A DNA stretch of 64,000 bases from an uncultured Barnesiella sp. (GTDB taxonomy: Bacteria > Bacteroidota > Bacteroidia > Bacteroidales > Barnesiellaceae_A), in NCBI GenBank assembly GCA_944321085.1, contig CALUJY010000004.1, positions 1 to 64,000 of the forward strand, given 5' to 3'. The notes under the pieces were generated by a model. The model did not search any database. It saw only the letters and a program-made list of their open reading frames with translations, and was not told the DNA's origin. Shown here piece after piece: positions 25,739 through 34,317 of the stretch (positions are counted from its first letter, which is position 1; every line of letters begins with the position of its first letter). Position numbers and translations under genes: made by a program.

Positions 25739-26925
25739 AACGATATATATTAGGCGGCATCATTCTGTTGGCCGTATGCTCGGTGTCGCAGGCACAAGAG
25801 CCCATAGAGCGCATATTGGAGAGCGTCGCCGCCAATAACAAGGGCGTTAAGGCTGTGCAGGAACAGGCCGTTGCCGACCGCGCAGCCCTTTCGGCTGCCA
25901 ACAGCCTCGAAAATCCTACTTTCGACTTCGAGTATCTGTGGGCCGAGCGTCAAGTGCCCGGCGGCAACAAGTACGGGTTTTCCATTATGCAGGGCTTCGA
26001 CTTCCCGTCGTTGTATGTGCAGCGTAACAAAGTCGCCGGAGCACAAGAAACGTTGGGCGACCGGCAGGTGCGTTATGCCCGGCAAAACACTCTCTTGCAA
26101 GCTCGCGGATTGTGCATCAGATTGGTCTATCTCAATAAACAAATCGCGCTTGTTACCGAGCGTGTGGCCATAGCCGATACGCTTGCCGCACTCTATAACA
26201 GGCGGCTCGAAGAGGGCGATGCCAACCGCATAGAGGTGAACAAAGTAGAGTTGGAACGGCTGAGCCAGACTACCCGTCTGAAACTGTTGCAAAACGAGCG
26301 GGAGGCTGCTGTGGCTGCATTGATAGCTTGCAACGGAGGCTCGGTTTTGCCGGTAAGCGGCGATGCGTTGACAGAATATCCCGTTATGGCAGTTCCTGCC
26401 ACCGAACAAGAGGCAGTGGCCATGTGGCAGCAACAGGATGCTGCGTTGCAACTGCTCAGACAGCAACAGACGATGACCGAGATGCAGCTCTCAGTAGCCC
26501 GGCAAGGATGGATTCCGAAATTCGAGTTGGGATATAAGCAAGCCTATGAAGTGGGCGATATGTTCTACGGATTTGCCGTAGGCATCTCGTTACCCCTGTT
26601 CAAGACTCGCAGCGAAGTGAAGGCCGAGCGGGCGCGGGCTTTGTCGCAAGCATGGCAGACCGAAGATGCTGTCGTGCAGAAGGCTTCCGAGGCATCGCAG
26701 CTATATAGGGAAGTGACAACCCTGCAATCGGCCTTGCAAGACTACGAACTGTTGGAACAACAAAATAACAGGACGTTGCTGATGAAAGCGTTGCAAAGCG
26801 GGCAAATCTCGCTCTTGGAGTATATGACCGATATGGCACAACTCAACGGGATCGACGAAGACCGTTTGCTGATAGAGTATCAATACTATAATAAGTTGTC
26901 GGAGTTGGACCAATATAATTTGTAG
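25735..26925 (+). CDS. TolC-family outer membrane channel
   Basis: A 396-residue outer-membrane efflux protein with a signal peptide ending SQAQ. Long coiled-coil helices with repeated patterns (RAALSAANSLENPTFDFE, VAGAQETLGDRQVRYARQ) and the C-terminal repeat match the OEP domain pair of the CusC/CzcC group. It completes the tripartite pump with the two preceding genes, which it overlaps by four bases (ATGA). A terminator follows 20 bases after its stop. Confidence 0.92.
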   Translation: MKRYILGGIILLAVCSVSQAQEPIERILESVAANNKGVKAVQEQAVADRAALSAANSLENPTFDFEYLWAERQVPGGNKYGFSIMQGFDFPSLYVQRNKVAGAQETLGDRQVRYARQNTLLQARGLCIRLVYLNKQIALVTERVAIADTLAALYNRRLEEGDANRIEVNKVELERLSQTTRLKLLQNEREAAVAALIACNGGSVLPVSGDALTEYPVMAVPATEQEAVAMWQQQDAALQLLRQQQTMTEMQLSVARQGWIPKFELGYKQAYEVGDMFYGFAVGISLPLFKTRSEVKAERARALSQAWQTEDAVVQKASEASQLYREVTTLQSALQDYELLEQQNNRTLLMKALQSGQISLLEYMTDMAQLNGIDEDRLLIEYQYYNKLSELDQYNL

Positions 26926-26946
26926 AGTGTCAGATGCTTTACGAGA

Positions 26947-26986
26947 GGGGTTGCAGTACAATGTTTGTCGGGCTGTAACCCTTTTC
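26947..26986 (+). terminator. Terminator of the metal efflux operon
   Basis: GGGTTGCAG (26948-26956) pairs with CTGTAACCC (26973-26981) with one G-T pair and is followed by TTTT. It begins 22 bases past the last stop codon. Confidence 0.75.
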
Positions 26987-27204
26987 TGTATATATGCCGT
27001 TGCAACATAGGTTTTGGTTTATGTGACGTACAGCCGTAGGCCGGGTCTCTGTGCCGTCTAAACCTGCGGTATGAAGCGATTGCGTGAAGTACAGGCGTGC
27101 GAAACCCGTATCGCCCTTTTTCGTCAAAAGTTGTCGGTAACAGAAAATAAAGACCGTTTGCTCGATTTTTGGACGGCGTATCGGGTTAATTCATGATTTT
27201 TATA

Positions 27205-27212
27205 TAAGTTTG
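27205..27212 (+). promoter_or_regulatory. -7 box of the decarboxylase gene
   Basis: TAAGTTTG precedes the start codon at 27288 by 75 bases. A clear TTG at -33 is not seen. Confidence 0.5.
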
Positions 27213-27287
27213 CACACTTACTATGCGATTGGGTGGGTTGAGATGCCGCGGTCACGCATAGGACAATTATTCCTTAAATACAAGACA

Positions 27288-28235
27288 ATGAAAAGAAATG
27301 TAAAGCGGATTTTGGTGACGGGCGGAGCCGGTTTTATAGGCTCGCACTTGTGCCGCCGACTGTTGAACGAAGGGAATGATGTGATATGCCTCGATAACTT
27401 TTTTACGGGCAGTAAAGAGAATATCAGGCCGCTCATAGGCAACGACCACTTCGAGCTGGTACGTCATGATGTAATCAATCCCTACTATGCCGAGGTAGAT
27501 GAAGTGTACAATCTGGCATGTCCGGCATCGCCCATCCACTACCAATATAATCCTATAAAGACCATCAAAACCTCAGTGATGGGAGCCATCAATATGCTGG
27601 GGCTGGCCAAGGAGGTGCGTGCCAAAATATTGCAGGCATCGACGAGCGAGGTGTACGGCGACCCCTTCATACATCCGCAAATAGAGTCGTACTGGGGCAA
27701 TGTCAATCCCATAGGCATCCGTTCGTGTTACGATGAGGGGAAGCGTTGCGCCGAAACGCTTTTTATGGACTATCACCGGCAGAATAATGTGCGCATCAAG
27801 ATTATACGCATATTCAATACCTACGGTCCCAACATGCACCCGCAAGACGGTCGCGTGGTATCGAACTTTATCATGCAGGCATTGCGGGGCGAAGATATAA
27901 CGATATACGGCGATGGAATGCAGACGCGCAGTTTCCAATATGTCGACGACCTGATAGAGGGAATGGTGCGTATGATGCAGACCGACGACGATTTTACAGG
28001 ACCTGTCAACATTGGCAACCCCGGCGAGTTTACGATGCTCGAACTTGCCGAGATGGTGTTGCGGCTCACGGGCTCTCATTCGCGTATCGTATTCAAGCCT
28101 CTGCCTGCCGACGACCCGCATCAACGGCAACCCAATATAGACTTGGCGCGCGAGAAATTGGGCGGATGGCAGCCTACGGTCACTCTCGAAGATGGCTTGA
28201 ATCGTACGATAGACTATTTCCGCAATTTGGTTTAA
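27288..28235 (+). CDS. uxs: UDP-glucuronate decarboxylase (UDP-xylose synthase)
   Basis: A 315-residue extended short-chain dehydrogenase. It carries the NAD-binding GGAGFIGSH (residues 12-20), the catalytic Tyr148 and Lys152 in SCYDEGK, and the family-diagnostic stretch [18 protein letters not shown] and [13 protein letters not shown]. This signature is characteristic of UDP-xylose synthases, which decarboxylate UDP-glucuronate to UDP-xylose for polysaccharide or capsule synthesis. No glycan cluster surrounds it. The start at 27288 is favoured over an earlier frame that overlaps the -7 box. Confidence 0.93.
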   Translation: MKRNVKRILVTGGAGFIGSHLCRRLLNEGNDVICLDNFFTGSKENIRPLIGNDHFELVRHDVINPYYAEVDEVYNLACPASPIHYQYNPIKTIKTSVMGAINMLGLAKEVRAKILQASTSEVYGDPFIHPQIESYWGNVNPIGIRSCYDEGKRCAETLFMDYHRQNNVRIKIIRIFNTYGPNMHPQDGRVVSNFIMQALRGEDITIYGDGMQTRSFQYVDDLIEGMVRMMQTDDDFTGPVNIGNPGEFTMLELAEMVLRLTGSHSRIVFKPLPADDPHQRQPNIDLAREKLGGWQPTVTLEDGLNRTIDYFRNLV

Positions 28236-28241
28236 CGATAG

Positions 28242-28261
28242 TCCCGGTCGCAAGACCGGGA
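28242..28261 (+). terminator. Hairpin after the decarboxylase gene
   Basis: TCCCGGTC, GCAA loop, GACCGGGA form a perfect eight-base-pair hairpin six bases past the stop codon. A T-tract is lacking, so termination is likely but not certain. Confidence 0.55.
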
Positions 28262-28304
28262 TGTATAACAATATTTACGGTTTGTCGGCGATGCCGATTT
28301 GCCG

Positions 28305-28345
28305 TAAAAAGCAAGCGGGCGACTGAAATGTTTCAGTCGCCCGCT
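28305..28345 (-). terminator. Terminator of the OmpH-like gene
   Basis: The stem pairs 28314-28328 with 28331-28345 without mismatch, nearly 15 base pairs. On the minus strand it is followed by GCTTTTTACGGC. Confidence 0.85.
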
Positions 28346-28364
28346 CGTTATAATAAATCCCGTC

Positions 28365-28964
28365 TTATTGTGCCGGTTTGTAACGGCTGTTGAGAAGGGT
28401 TACAATTTCATTCGTGATGTCGTATGCAGGATTGATATAGAGCGTGGCTGCGCTGTTGAGAATAACTTCGTATCCGGCAGTCTTGTTATACTCTCTGATG
28501 AAAGACATGATAGAGTCGTTTATCTCTATGAGAGTCCTTTGTTGTTCTGCGATGTTTTCGTTATCGAGACGTTGTGCATAGCTTTGCAGATCGGCCTCTT
28601 TCTTGGCAAGACGCTCGTATTCTTGTTGCATTCTTTCTTGCGAAAGGAAAGCGTTGTTCTGGTATTTACGTTGGAATTCTTCTTGTTCTTTTCTCAACGA
28701 GGCAGCACGGCTGTTGATACTGGCACGGTCGTTCTCGGCTTTATCGAGAAGTTTTTTCTGCAAGTCTTGTGCGTAGTTGTATTTTTGCAGGAGTGTATCG
28801 GTGTTGATATATGCGATAGGTAGTTGCCGTCCGTTACCTACGAAAGAGGTGTCATTGGAATTTGCAACGTTGACTGTTTGTTGTCCGGCATTTTTGCATT
28901 GAACAAACAGCAAGGAACACGCGATAATGGCTAAGGCGCATAGAGCGGTGAAAATTTTTTTCAT
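28365..28964 (-). CDS. OmpH/Skp-family lipoprotein
   Basis: A 199-residue Skp/OmpH-type periplasmic chaperone with a lipobox (LFVQC, Cys23). The central region from about residue 60 to 145 is a charged coiled coil (KKLLDKAENDRASINSRAASLRK, MQQEYERLAKKEADL), like the jellyfish arms of Skp, and the C-terminus has the YEVILNSAATLYINP strand. It would assist outer-membrane protein folding. Its lipid anchor and length resemble the Bacteroidetes variant. A small membrane protein gene lies 27 bases upstream, so the two form an operon. Confidence 0.88.
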   Translation of the reverse strand: MKKIFTALCALAIIACSLLFVQCKNAGQQTVNVANSNDTSFVGNGRQLPIAYINTDTLLQKYNYAQDLQKKLLDKAENDRASINSRAASLRKEQEEFQRKYQNNAFLSQERMQQEYERLAKKEADLQSYAQRLDNENIAEQQRTLIEINDSIMSFIREYNKTAGYEVILNSAATLYINPAYDITNEIVTLLNSRYKPAQ

Positions 28965-28991
28965 AATTCTCTGTATAATCTATTTTAGTTT

Positions 28992-29204
28992 TTATTCGTT
29001 CGTCAAGTAATCGGCAAGATTCTTGCGGTTGCGCTGCTCGGCATCGGTGGTTGCGGCGCATGAGATACCCCTCTTTTTCAGCTCGGCATTGTGGCCTATG
29101 TGCATATCGGGAAATTTGCCGTTCTTCACAAAGAACACCCTTATTCCCAATAAAACGACAGCCACCGCGATAATTAGTGCTGTAATGAGTATGGTATTCA
29201 ACAT
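28992..29204 (-). CDS. Small single-span membrane protein
   Basis: A 70-residue protein with one hydrophobic segment (residues 3-25), then a basic loop and FPDMHIGHNAELKKRGISCAATTDAEQRN. No family assigned with certainty; it belongs to a set of short Bacteroidetes proteins that stand before ompH-like genes. The GISCAA Cys and the two His near residues 35-38 are the only notable residues. It is upstream of the OmpH-like gene and has a -7 box. Confidence 0.7.
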   Translation of the reverse strand: MLNTILITALIIAVAVVLLGIRVFFVKNGKFPDMHIGHNAELKKRGISCAATTDAEQRNRKNLADYLTNE

Positions 29205-29300
29205 AAGTTTATTATATTTGTATTCGTAAAGTCAAAGGCTTATATGTGCATTCATGTAACGGCATGTATTGTATGCGCCCTTGTTTTTATTTATGCGTTG

Positions 29301-29308
29301 CAAAGATA
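29301..29308 (-). promoter_or_regulatory. -7 box of the small membrane gene
   Basis: On the minus strand TATCTTTG lies 96 bases before the start codon. No TTG at the expected position. Confidence 0.45.
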
Positions 29309-29391
29309 TGAAAGAGAATCAATGTTTGTATCTTTTCGGCAAGCTAATTTTGGTTGCAAGATTTATTAATGCGTGAAATTAACATAAATTT

Positions 29392-29423
29392 TTCCGCGAT
29401 TACACTCGTTAGCGGTCGCGGAA
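29392..29423 (+). promoter_or_regulatory. Hairpin in the pepD leader
   Basis: TTCCGCGA (29392-29399) pairs with TCGCGGAA (29416-29423). The second arm ends 22 bases before the pepD start codon, so it would be in its leader or operator region. Confidence 0.4.
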
Positions 29424-29445
29424 CCACAATTAAAATAGAGATACT

Positions 29446-30909
29446 ATGAATGTGAAAGACCTAAACCCCGCGTTGGTATGGGAAATTTTCGATGCTATTA
29501 CGCGTGTGCCCCGTCCCTCGAAAAAAGAGGAGAAAATCAGGGCGTTTTTATTGGATTTTGCCCGTGAGCACGGGATTGAGGCTGCTACCGATGCCATTGG
29601 CAATGTGGTGATGACCGTCCCTGCTACTGCCGGATGCGAGCAAGCCCCCACCGTAATATTGCAAGCACACATGGATATGGTGTGCGAGAAAAACAGCGAT
29701 GTCGACCATGATTTTGAGAACGACCCCATCGAAACTTATATCGATGGCGAGTGGGTGCGTGCGCGTGGTACGACGTTGGGTGCCGACAACGGTATAGGTA
29801 TGGCTGCTGCCCTTGCCGCTTTGATAGCTCCCGATATGAAGCACGGGCGTCTGCAAGCCCTTTTTACCGTCGACGAAGAGACCGGCTTGACGGGTGCCAA
29901 CAACCTCGACGGTTCGCTTATCAGCGGTGACATATTGCTTAACTTAGACTCGGAAGACGATGCGCAGCTCTTCATAGGATGTGCTGGCGGTATAGATACG
30001 ACTTCGACGTTCCGCTATACTTTGCAACCTGCCAAGCCTGGCTATCATTTTGTACGCTTGAATATCAGAGGCCTCAACGGCGGCCACTCGGGTAGCGACA
30101 TCCATTTAGGTCGAGGCAACGCCAATAAGATACTTGCCCGCTTCTTGTGGCAGAGCATGAAGCGTTATGACCTTGTTATGTCTGAAATAGACGGCGGAAA
30201 CCTGCGTAATGCTATTCCGCGTGAGGCGCATGCCGTAGTAGGCGTACCCGATGCCGACAAAGAAAAGTTGCGTGCCGACTTTAACTGCTTCATCGCTACG
30301 GTTGAAGATGAGTTGCACGGTGTAGATGCCCTTACGGGGTCGTCTATGGAGAGTGCCGATGCTCCCTCGCAAGTAATAGACGCCACCACTGTGCGCAATC
30401 TTGTGACGGCGCTCTATATTGCACCTCATGGCGTTGTGGCAATGAGTCGCGACATCAAGGGGTTGGTAGAGACGTCTACCAATCTGGCATCGGTGAAGAT
30501 GCGCGAGGGCAATACCATCGTTGTGGCTACCAGCCAACGCAGTTCGGTAGAGAGCGAGAAGTACGACATAGCCCAACAGGTAGAGGCTGTTTTTGCGTTG
30601 GCCGGAGCAGAGCCTACTCATGGTGACGGCTATCCCGGTTGGAAGCCCAACATGCACTCGCATATCAAAGATGTTGCCGTTGAGGCTTATCAAGAGCTGT
30701 TCGGCATTACCCCCGAGATACTTGCCATCCATGCCGGATTGGAGTGCGGTTTGTTCCTCACGAAATATCCGCACCTCGATATGGTTTCGTTCGGTCCTAC
30801 GTTGCAAGGCGTTCACTCGCCCGACGAACGGATGCATATACCCGCCGTAGAGCGTTTCTGGCAGCATCTGACACGTATTCTCGAAAAAGTGGGTGCCGAA
30901 AAGAAGTAA
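29446..30909 (+). CDS. pepD: Aminoacyl-histidine dipeptidase
   Basis: A 487-residue M20-family cytosolic dipeptidase that cleaves X-His and other dipeptides. Metal-site residues are seen in ILQAHMDMVCE (His), LGADNGIGMAA (Asp), VDEETGLTGA (Glu pair) and LDSEDD; the lid domain contains RGLNGGHSGSDIHLGRGNA and the C-terminal HAGLECGLFL completes the site. Length and order match the PepD/carnosinase-like group. It stands alone between the OmpH-like operon and a convergent gene. It begins about 240 bases after the divergent start. Confidence 0.95.
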   Translation: MNVKDLNPALVWEIFDAITRVPRPSKKEEKIRAFLLDFAREHGIEAATDAIGNVVMTVPATAGCEQAPTVILQAHMDMVCEKNSDVDHDFENDPIETYIDGEWVRARGTTLGADNGIGMAAALAALIAPDMKHGRLQALFTVDEETGLTGANNLDGSLISGDILLNLDSEDDAQLFIGCAGGIDTTSTFRYTLQPAKPGYHFVRLNIRGLNGGHSGSDIHLGRGNANKILARFLWQSMKRYDLVMSEIDGGNLRNAIPREAHAVVGVPDADKEKLRADFNCFIATVEDELHGVDALTGSSMESADAPSQVIDATTVRNLVTALYIAPHGVVAMSRDIKGLVETSTNLASVKMREGNTIVVATSQRSSVESEKYDIAQQVEAVFALAGAEPTHGDGYPGWKPNMHSHIKDVAVEAYQELFGITPEILAIHAGLECGLFLTKYPHLDMVSFGPTLQGVHSPDERMHIPAVERFWQHLTRILEKVGAEKK

Positions 30910-30946
30910 GTCGCCCGGTGGCGACATAAGTCGCTCATAACAACCG

Positions 30947-30993
30947 CAGGGGCTGTGACTGTATGCTCGTCGAGCATTTCGTCGCAGCCCCTG
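30947..30993. terminator. Hairpin between convergent genes, GGGGCTG family
   Basis: CAGGGGCTG (30947-30955) pairs with CAGCCCCTG (30985-30993), and inner GCTCG with CGAGC. It lies between convergent pepD and the phosphatase gene. T-tracts are weak on both sides. Confidence 0.65.
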
Positions 30994-31019
30994 TCGTATA
31001 TCGCGATGGTGTTGGTCGG

Positions 31020-31844
31020 CTATCGGTCGCCACTCCCATCGGGAGAGGTGTGTTGAGGACGGTTGGCAAGAAGCGGGAAAAACAGGTCGAGTATGGCAGG
31101 CGTACCGGCAGCAATGGCAACCTTGCGGTCGTTGCGGAACGGCCGCACTTCGCCGCCGGCTTCGGTAACAATAAGCGTCCCCGCGCATACATCCCAAGGC
31201 GATATACCCATTTCCCAATAACCGTCCAGATAGCCTGCGGCGGTACAGCACAAGTCGTAAGCTGCCGAGCCTTGTCGCCGCAGACCGCGTACAAGCGGTA
31301 GTATGCGGGTTACATTGTCGAGGTTGTTGTCGGGGTTGCGGTCTTTGTCGACGGGAAATCCCGTACACAATACCGACTGTTCTAACCGTTTTTTCTTCGA
31401 TACATGTATGGCTCTCCCGTTACAGCGTGCCCCTTGTCCGGCGACGGCCGTGTACAACTCGTTGAGGTAGGGGGCATATACGACACCGAAGAGGGTTTCG
31501 CCACGATATTGCAAGCCTATCGAGACGCAAAACACAGGCAGACCTTGGCTGTAATTCGTGGTACCGTCGAGGGGGTCTATAACCCAAAGAAAGGGCGACT
31601 CTTTTTGGTGCATACCCGTCTCTTCGCCGAGGACTGCGTGCGAAGGATATTTCTCGGTGATTTGCGATAGCAGGTACTCCTCGCAAGATTTGTCGACGAA
31701 TGTCACGATGTCGTGCTCGTTGGTTTTTACTTCTATCCCCAACTCGCTCTTCCTGAACGAGGCAAGTTGTATTTCGCCGGCATGTTTGGCCCATGCAACG
31801 GCGTTCTGAAACATTTCTTCTATATCTATGGGGGCTTTCATCAT
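31020..31844 (-). CDS. Inositol-monophosphatase-family phosphatase
   Basis: A 274-residue lithium-sensitive-type phosphatase. The metal-binding motifs are LGEETGMH, VIDPLDGTTNY and SPWDVCAGTLIVTEAGG, the canonical IMPase set. Substrates in the family include inositol-1-phosphate, 3'(2'),5'-bisphosphates (CysQ) and fructose-1,6-bisphosphate; the sequence does not decide. The start at 31844 (ATGATG) gives family length. The start lies 92 bases from the stop of the Lrp-type gene, transcribed the same way. Confidence 0.9.
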   Translation of the reverse strand: MMKAPIDIEEMFQNAVAWAKHAGEIQLASFRKSELGIEVKTNEHDIVTFVDKSCEEYLLSQITEKYPSHAVLGEETGMHQKESPFLWVIDPLDGTTNYSQGLPVFCVSIGLQYRGETLFGVVYAPYLNELYTAVAGQGARCNGRAIHVSKKKRLEQSVLCTGFPVDKDRNPDNNLDNVTRILPLVRGLRRQGSAAYDLCCTAAGYLDGYWEMGISPWDVCAGTLIVTEAGGEVRPFRNDRKVAIAAGTPAILDLFFPLLANRPQHTSPDGSGDR

Positions 31845-31936
31845 GAAAAGTAAAAACGCTGCCGGGCGGCGTAGCAACCGCACCGTACAGCGTAAATTTT
31901 TATAGTTATTTTCCTGCCTCGGAGCGGCAAGATATG

Positions 31937-32419
31937 TCAATCATCGTCTTCGACAGAAACGTCTTCTATGGGCAACTGGCGTTTGAAAACTTCTTTGAAT
32001 GAAATAAGCGTCTCGGTGCGTGCCAGCCCTAATGGTTGCAGTTTTTTGTGAATGATGTCGAGCATGTGGCTGTTGTCGCGGGCGTAGAGCTTGATAAACA
32101 TATCGTATTGTCCGGTGGTGAAATGGCATTCAACTACTTCGGGAATTTGGCGCAGTTTTTCTACTACATCGTTGAATGAGCCCGGTTGTTGCAAGTAAAA
32201 ACCTACGTATGCGCAAGTGCCAAACCCTATCTTATTAGAGTCGAGCGTATATTCGGCGCCTTTGAGAATGCCGAGATTAGTAAGTTTCTGTACTCGTTGG
32301 TGAATAGCTGCACCTGATACATTGCATTCGCGAGCAACTTCGAGAAAAGGAATACGGGCATTGGATGCAATAAGTTTCAGGATTTTATAGTCCAATGAGT
32401 CCAGTTGATGATGTCCCAT
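31937..32419 (-). CDS. Lrp/AsnC-family transcription regulator
   Basis: A 160-residue leucine-responsive-regulator-type protein. An N-terminal helix-turn-helix (IPFLEVARECNVSGAAIHQRVQKL, residues about 22-45) precedes a linker and a RAM/ACT-like ligand-binding domain (GFYLQQPG, VVECHFTTGQYDMFIKLYARDN). It should bind DNA as a dimer or octamer and respond to amino acids. The gene has a full promoter with a 52-base leader. The target is not evident from this context. Confidence 0.93.
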   Translation of the reverse strand: MGHHQLDSLDYKILKLIASNARIPFLEVARECNVSGAAIHQRVQKLTNLGILKGAEYTLDSNKIGFGTCAYVGFYLQQPGSFNDVVEKLRQIPEVVECHFTTGQYDMFIKLYARDNSHMLDIIHKKLQPLGLARTETLISFKEVFKRQLPIEDVSVEDDD

Positions 32420-32477
32420 ATTAGTTGATATTAGTTGGTTTGTATATTGTTAATTTTAATTGTCCAGCTCTTTCCTG

Positions 32478-32508
32478 CAAAGTTAAACTTATTTTTTTAT
32501 AAATGCAA
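32478..32508 (-). promoter_or_regulatory. Full promoter of the Lrp-type gene
   Basis: On the minus strand TTG is followed by 20 bases and TAACTTTG (32485-32478), a perfect match to the pattern. Confidence 0.85.
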
Positions 32509-32738
32509 TGAATTGGCGACGAAAGAACTACTCTAAAACGATATTTTTTTTCATATCGTAGACGCCGGCGACAAAAAAAGATTGTTTGCCTATTGATTTG
32601 ATAGATTGTTGGCGCAGAGTAGCGGTCGAGCGGCAAAATGTGCATTTTATGCAATCCTGTTTTTGAAAAAGAATACATCGGTAGCGGTCGGGCAAGGAAA
32701 AATAAAGCGCCCTGTTTTTTATTCTCGTCTCCATGCAC

Positions 32739-32746
32739 TATCTTTG
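32739..32746 (+). promoter_or_regulatory. -7 box of the GNAT gene
   Basis: TATCTTTG lies 17 bases before the start codon at 32764. The -33 element is weak (TTT). Confidence 0.5.
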
Positions 32747-32763
32747 TCTTGAAAAAGTGCGAT

Positions 32764-33315
32764 ATGATACAGATGAAACGTATAGATGCTCGGAACGAAG
32801 GCATCGCCTTTGTGCGAGCGTTGTATGAGAGTGCATTTCCTGAGGATGAACGCCGCGAGTGGTCGTCCCTGCTGTCGCTATGCGATGCCTGTTCGGCTTT
32901 CGAGCTGCGTGTCGTTTGCGACGATGACCGTCGGGTAGGCTTCATCACCGTATGGCAGTGGGCTGATTGGCGGTATATCGAGCATTTTGCCATCGACGCT
33001 TCATGTCGGGGCAAAGGCACGGGCGCCGATGTGCTGCGAGCGCTTCTTGCCGAAGACAATCGCCCGGTGGTGCTCGAGGTGGAAGTGCCTGCTGATGAAA
33101 TGAGCCGCCGTCGAGTTGGTTTTTACCGCCGCTTAGGTTTCGTATTGCATGATGAGTTCTTTTATATGCAGCCATCGTATGGAGAAGGACGCAAGCCGTT
33201 GCCCATGTGCCTGATGACGTATGGCGCCTCCGAAAAGACTAATCTATCGGTAGTTGCGGCTCTGCTTTATCGCGAGGTATATGGCGCGGAAATACCGTCT
33301 GCCGACGAAAAGTAA
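32764..33315 (+). CDS. GNAT-family N-acetyltransferase
   Basis: A 183-residue acetyltransferase-like protein. The acetyl-CoA-binding region is IEHFAIDASCRGKGTGADVLRALL (about residues 72-95), with the Q/RxxGxG pattern present as CRGKGTG, and the following strand PVVLEVEVP and FYRRLGF are typical of the fold. The substrate is unknown. The start is set at 32764, just after a -7 box; an upstream frame to 32638 would start before that box. It is transcribed away from the Lrp-type gene. Confidence 0.88.
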   Translation: MIQMKRIDARNEGIAFVRALYESAFPEDERREWSSLLSLCDACSAFELRVVCDDDRRVGFITVWQWADWRYIEHFAIDASCRGKGTGADVLRALLAEDNRPVVLEVEVPADEMSRRRVGFYRRLGFVLHDEFFYMQPSYGEGRKPLPMCLMTYGASEKTNLSVVAALLYREVYGAEIPSADEK

Positions 33316-33350
33316 AGTTGCCGCGAGACAAAAATGTTAAAATCGCAATT

Positions 33351-33385
33351 TATTCTCCCCGACAGTAGGATGTTTGGGGAGAATA
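33351..33385 (+). terminator. Hairpin between the GNAT and znuA genes
   Basis: TATTCTCCCC (33351-33360) pairs perfectly with GGGGAGAATA (33376-33385). It lies 36 bases past the GNAT stop and directly before the -7 box of the next gene, so it may be a terminator, an operator, or both. Confidence 0.6.
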
Positions 33386-33388
33386 TAG

Positions 33389-33396
33389 TATTTTTG
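33389..33396 (+). promoter_or_regulatory. -7 box of znuA-znuC
   Basis: TATTTTTG precedes the start codon by 33 bases. The hairpin that overlaps the expected -33 region leaves no clear TTG there. Confidence 0.5.
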
Positions 33397-33429
33397 TAAA
33401 AAATATATAAGTCGGTTAAATAAATACAA

Positions 33430-34317
33430 ATGAAAAGCCCCCTTAAATATCTGCTCTGTTTGTGCTGTGCTTGTGTTGTGCTTGTGGGTGTTTCATCGTG
33501 CGCATGGACTGCGCCCAAGGAAAAACCTATCGTCACGGTGACGATATTGCCGCAAAAATATTTTGCCGAATATATTGCCGGCGACCGCTTTGAAATAAAC
33601 TGTATTGTGCCTGCCGGGAGCAACCCAGAGGCGTACGACCCCTCACCGTCGCATTTGGTGCATTTGGGCAAGAGTATGGCCTATTTCAGGATAGGACAGA
33701 TAGGTTTTGAGATAGCATGGATGGATAAGTTGATACAGAATAATCCTTCCATGAAAGTATATGACAATTCGACCGGCGTGCACATGCTTGTCGGAGTACA
33801 TACTCACGAACACGACGGCAAAATGCACGAATCATTAGATATCGACCCGCATATATGGAGCTCTCCCAAGAATGCTTATATCATAGCGCGTAACATGTAT
33901 GAGGCTTTTGTCGAGCTTGACCCCGACGGCCGCGATTATTATCGCGACAATTACGAGGCTTTGCTCGACCGCATCGGCGAGGTAGACTCTACGGTTACAG
34001 AAGTGCTTGGCCGAGTGCCCGGAAGGACATTTGCCATCTATCATCCCACGCTCAGCTATCTTGCCGAAGACTATGGCGTGGTGCAGTTGTGCTTGGAAAA
34101 TGCCGGAAAAGAGTCGTCGGCCTTGCATCTGAAACAAGTCATAGATGAGGCACGTGAGAGCGATGTGCGGGTAGTATTTGTGCAACGCGAGTTCAATGCC
34201 AAGCAGGTAGAGACATTTGCTGCCGAGACAGGTGCCCGTATAGCCATCATCAACCCCCTCAACTACGATTGGGACAAAGAAATAATACGCATAGCCTATG
34301 CCATCGCAGCCGACTGA
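33430..34317 (+). CDS. znuA: Zinc/manganese ABC substrate-binding lipoprotein
   Basis: A 295-residue cluster A-I (ZnuA-type) solute-binding protein with a lipobox (GVSSC). It has the TVTILPQKYFAEYIAGDRF start, the PAGSNPEAYDPSPSH helix, DPHIWSSPKN and IYHPTLSYLAEDYG with metal-ligand histidines. The acidic His-rich loop usually found in ZnuA is short here (HTHEHDGKMHE). It would deliver Zn or Mn to the inner-membrane permease. The next gene, the ATPase, overlaps it by 20 bases. Confidence 0.93.
   Translation: MKSPLKYLLCLCCACVVLVGVSSCAWTAPKEKPIVTVTILPQKYFAEYIAGDRFEINCIVPAGSNPEAYDPSPSHLVHLGKSMAYFRIGQIGFEIAWMDKLIQNNPSMKVYDNSTGVHMLVGVHTHEHDGKMHESLDIDPHIWSSPKNAYIIARNMYEAFVELDPDGRDYYRDNYEALLDRIGEVDSTVTEVLGRVPGRTFAIYHPTLSYLAEDYGVVQLCLENAGKESSALHLKQVIDEARESDVRVVFVQREFNAKQVETFAAETGARIAIINPLNYDWDKEIIRIAYAIAAD

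Larger units (their letters stand above)
26926..27287. other. Intergenic region before UDP-glucuronate decarboxylase
   Basis: Holds the operon terminator at its left and the -7 box of the next gene at 27205-27212. No gene-like frame is seen in 26990-27200. Confidence 0.6.

Noticed and set aside
29213..29220. TATATTTG on the plus strand as a pepD promoter
   Set aside because: It lies over 200 bases from pepD, with no -33 partner, and overlaps the upstream region of the opposite gene.
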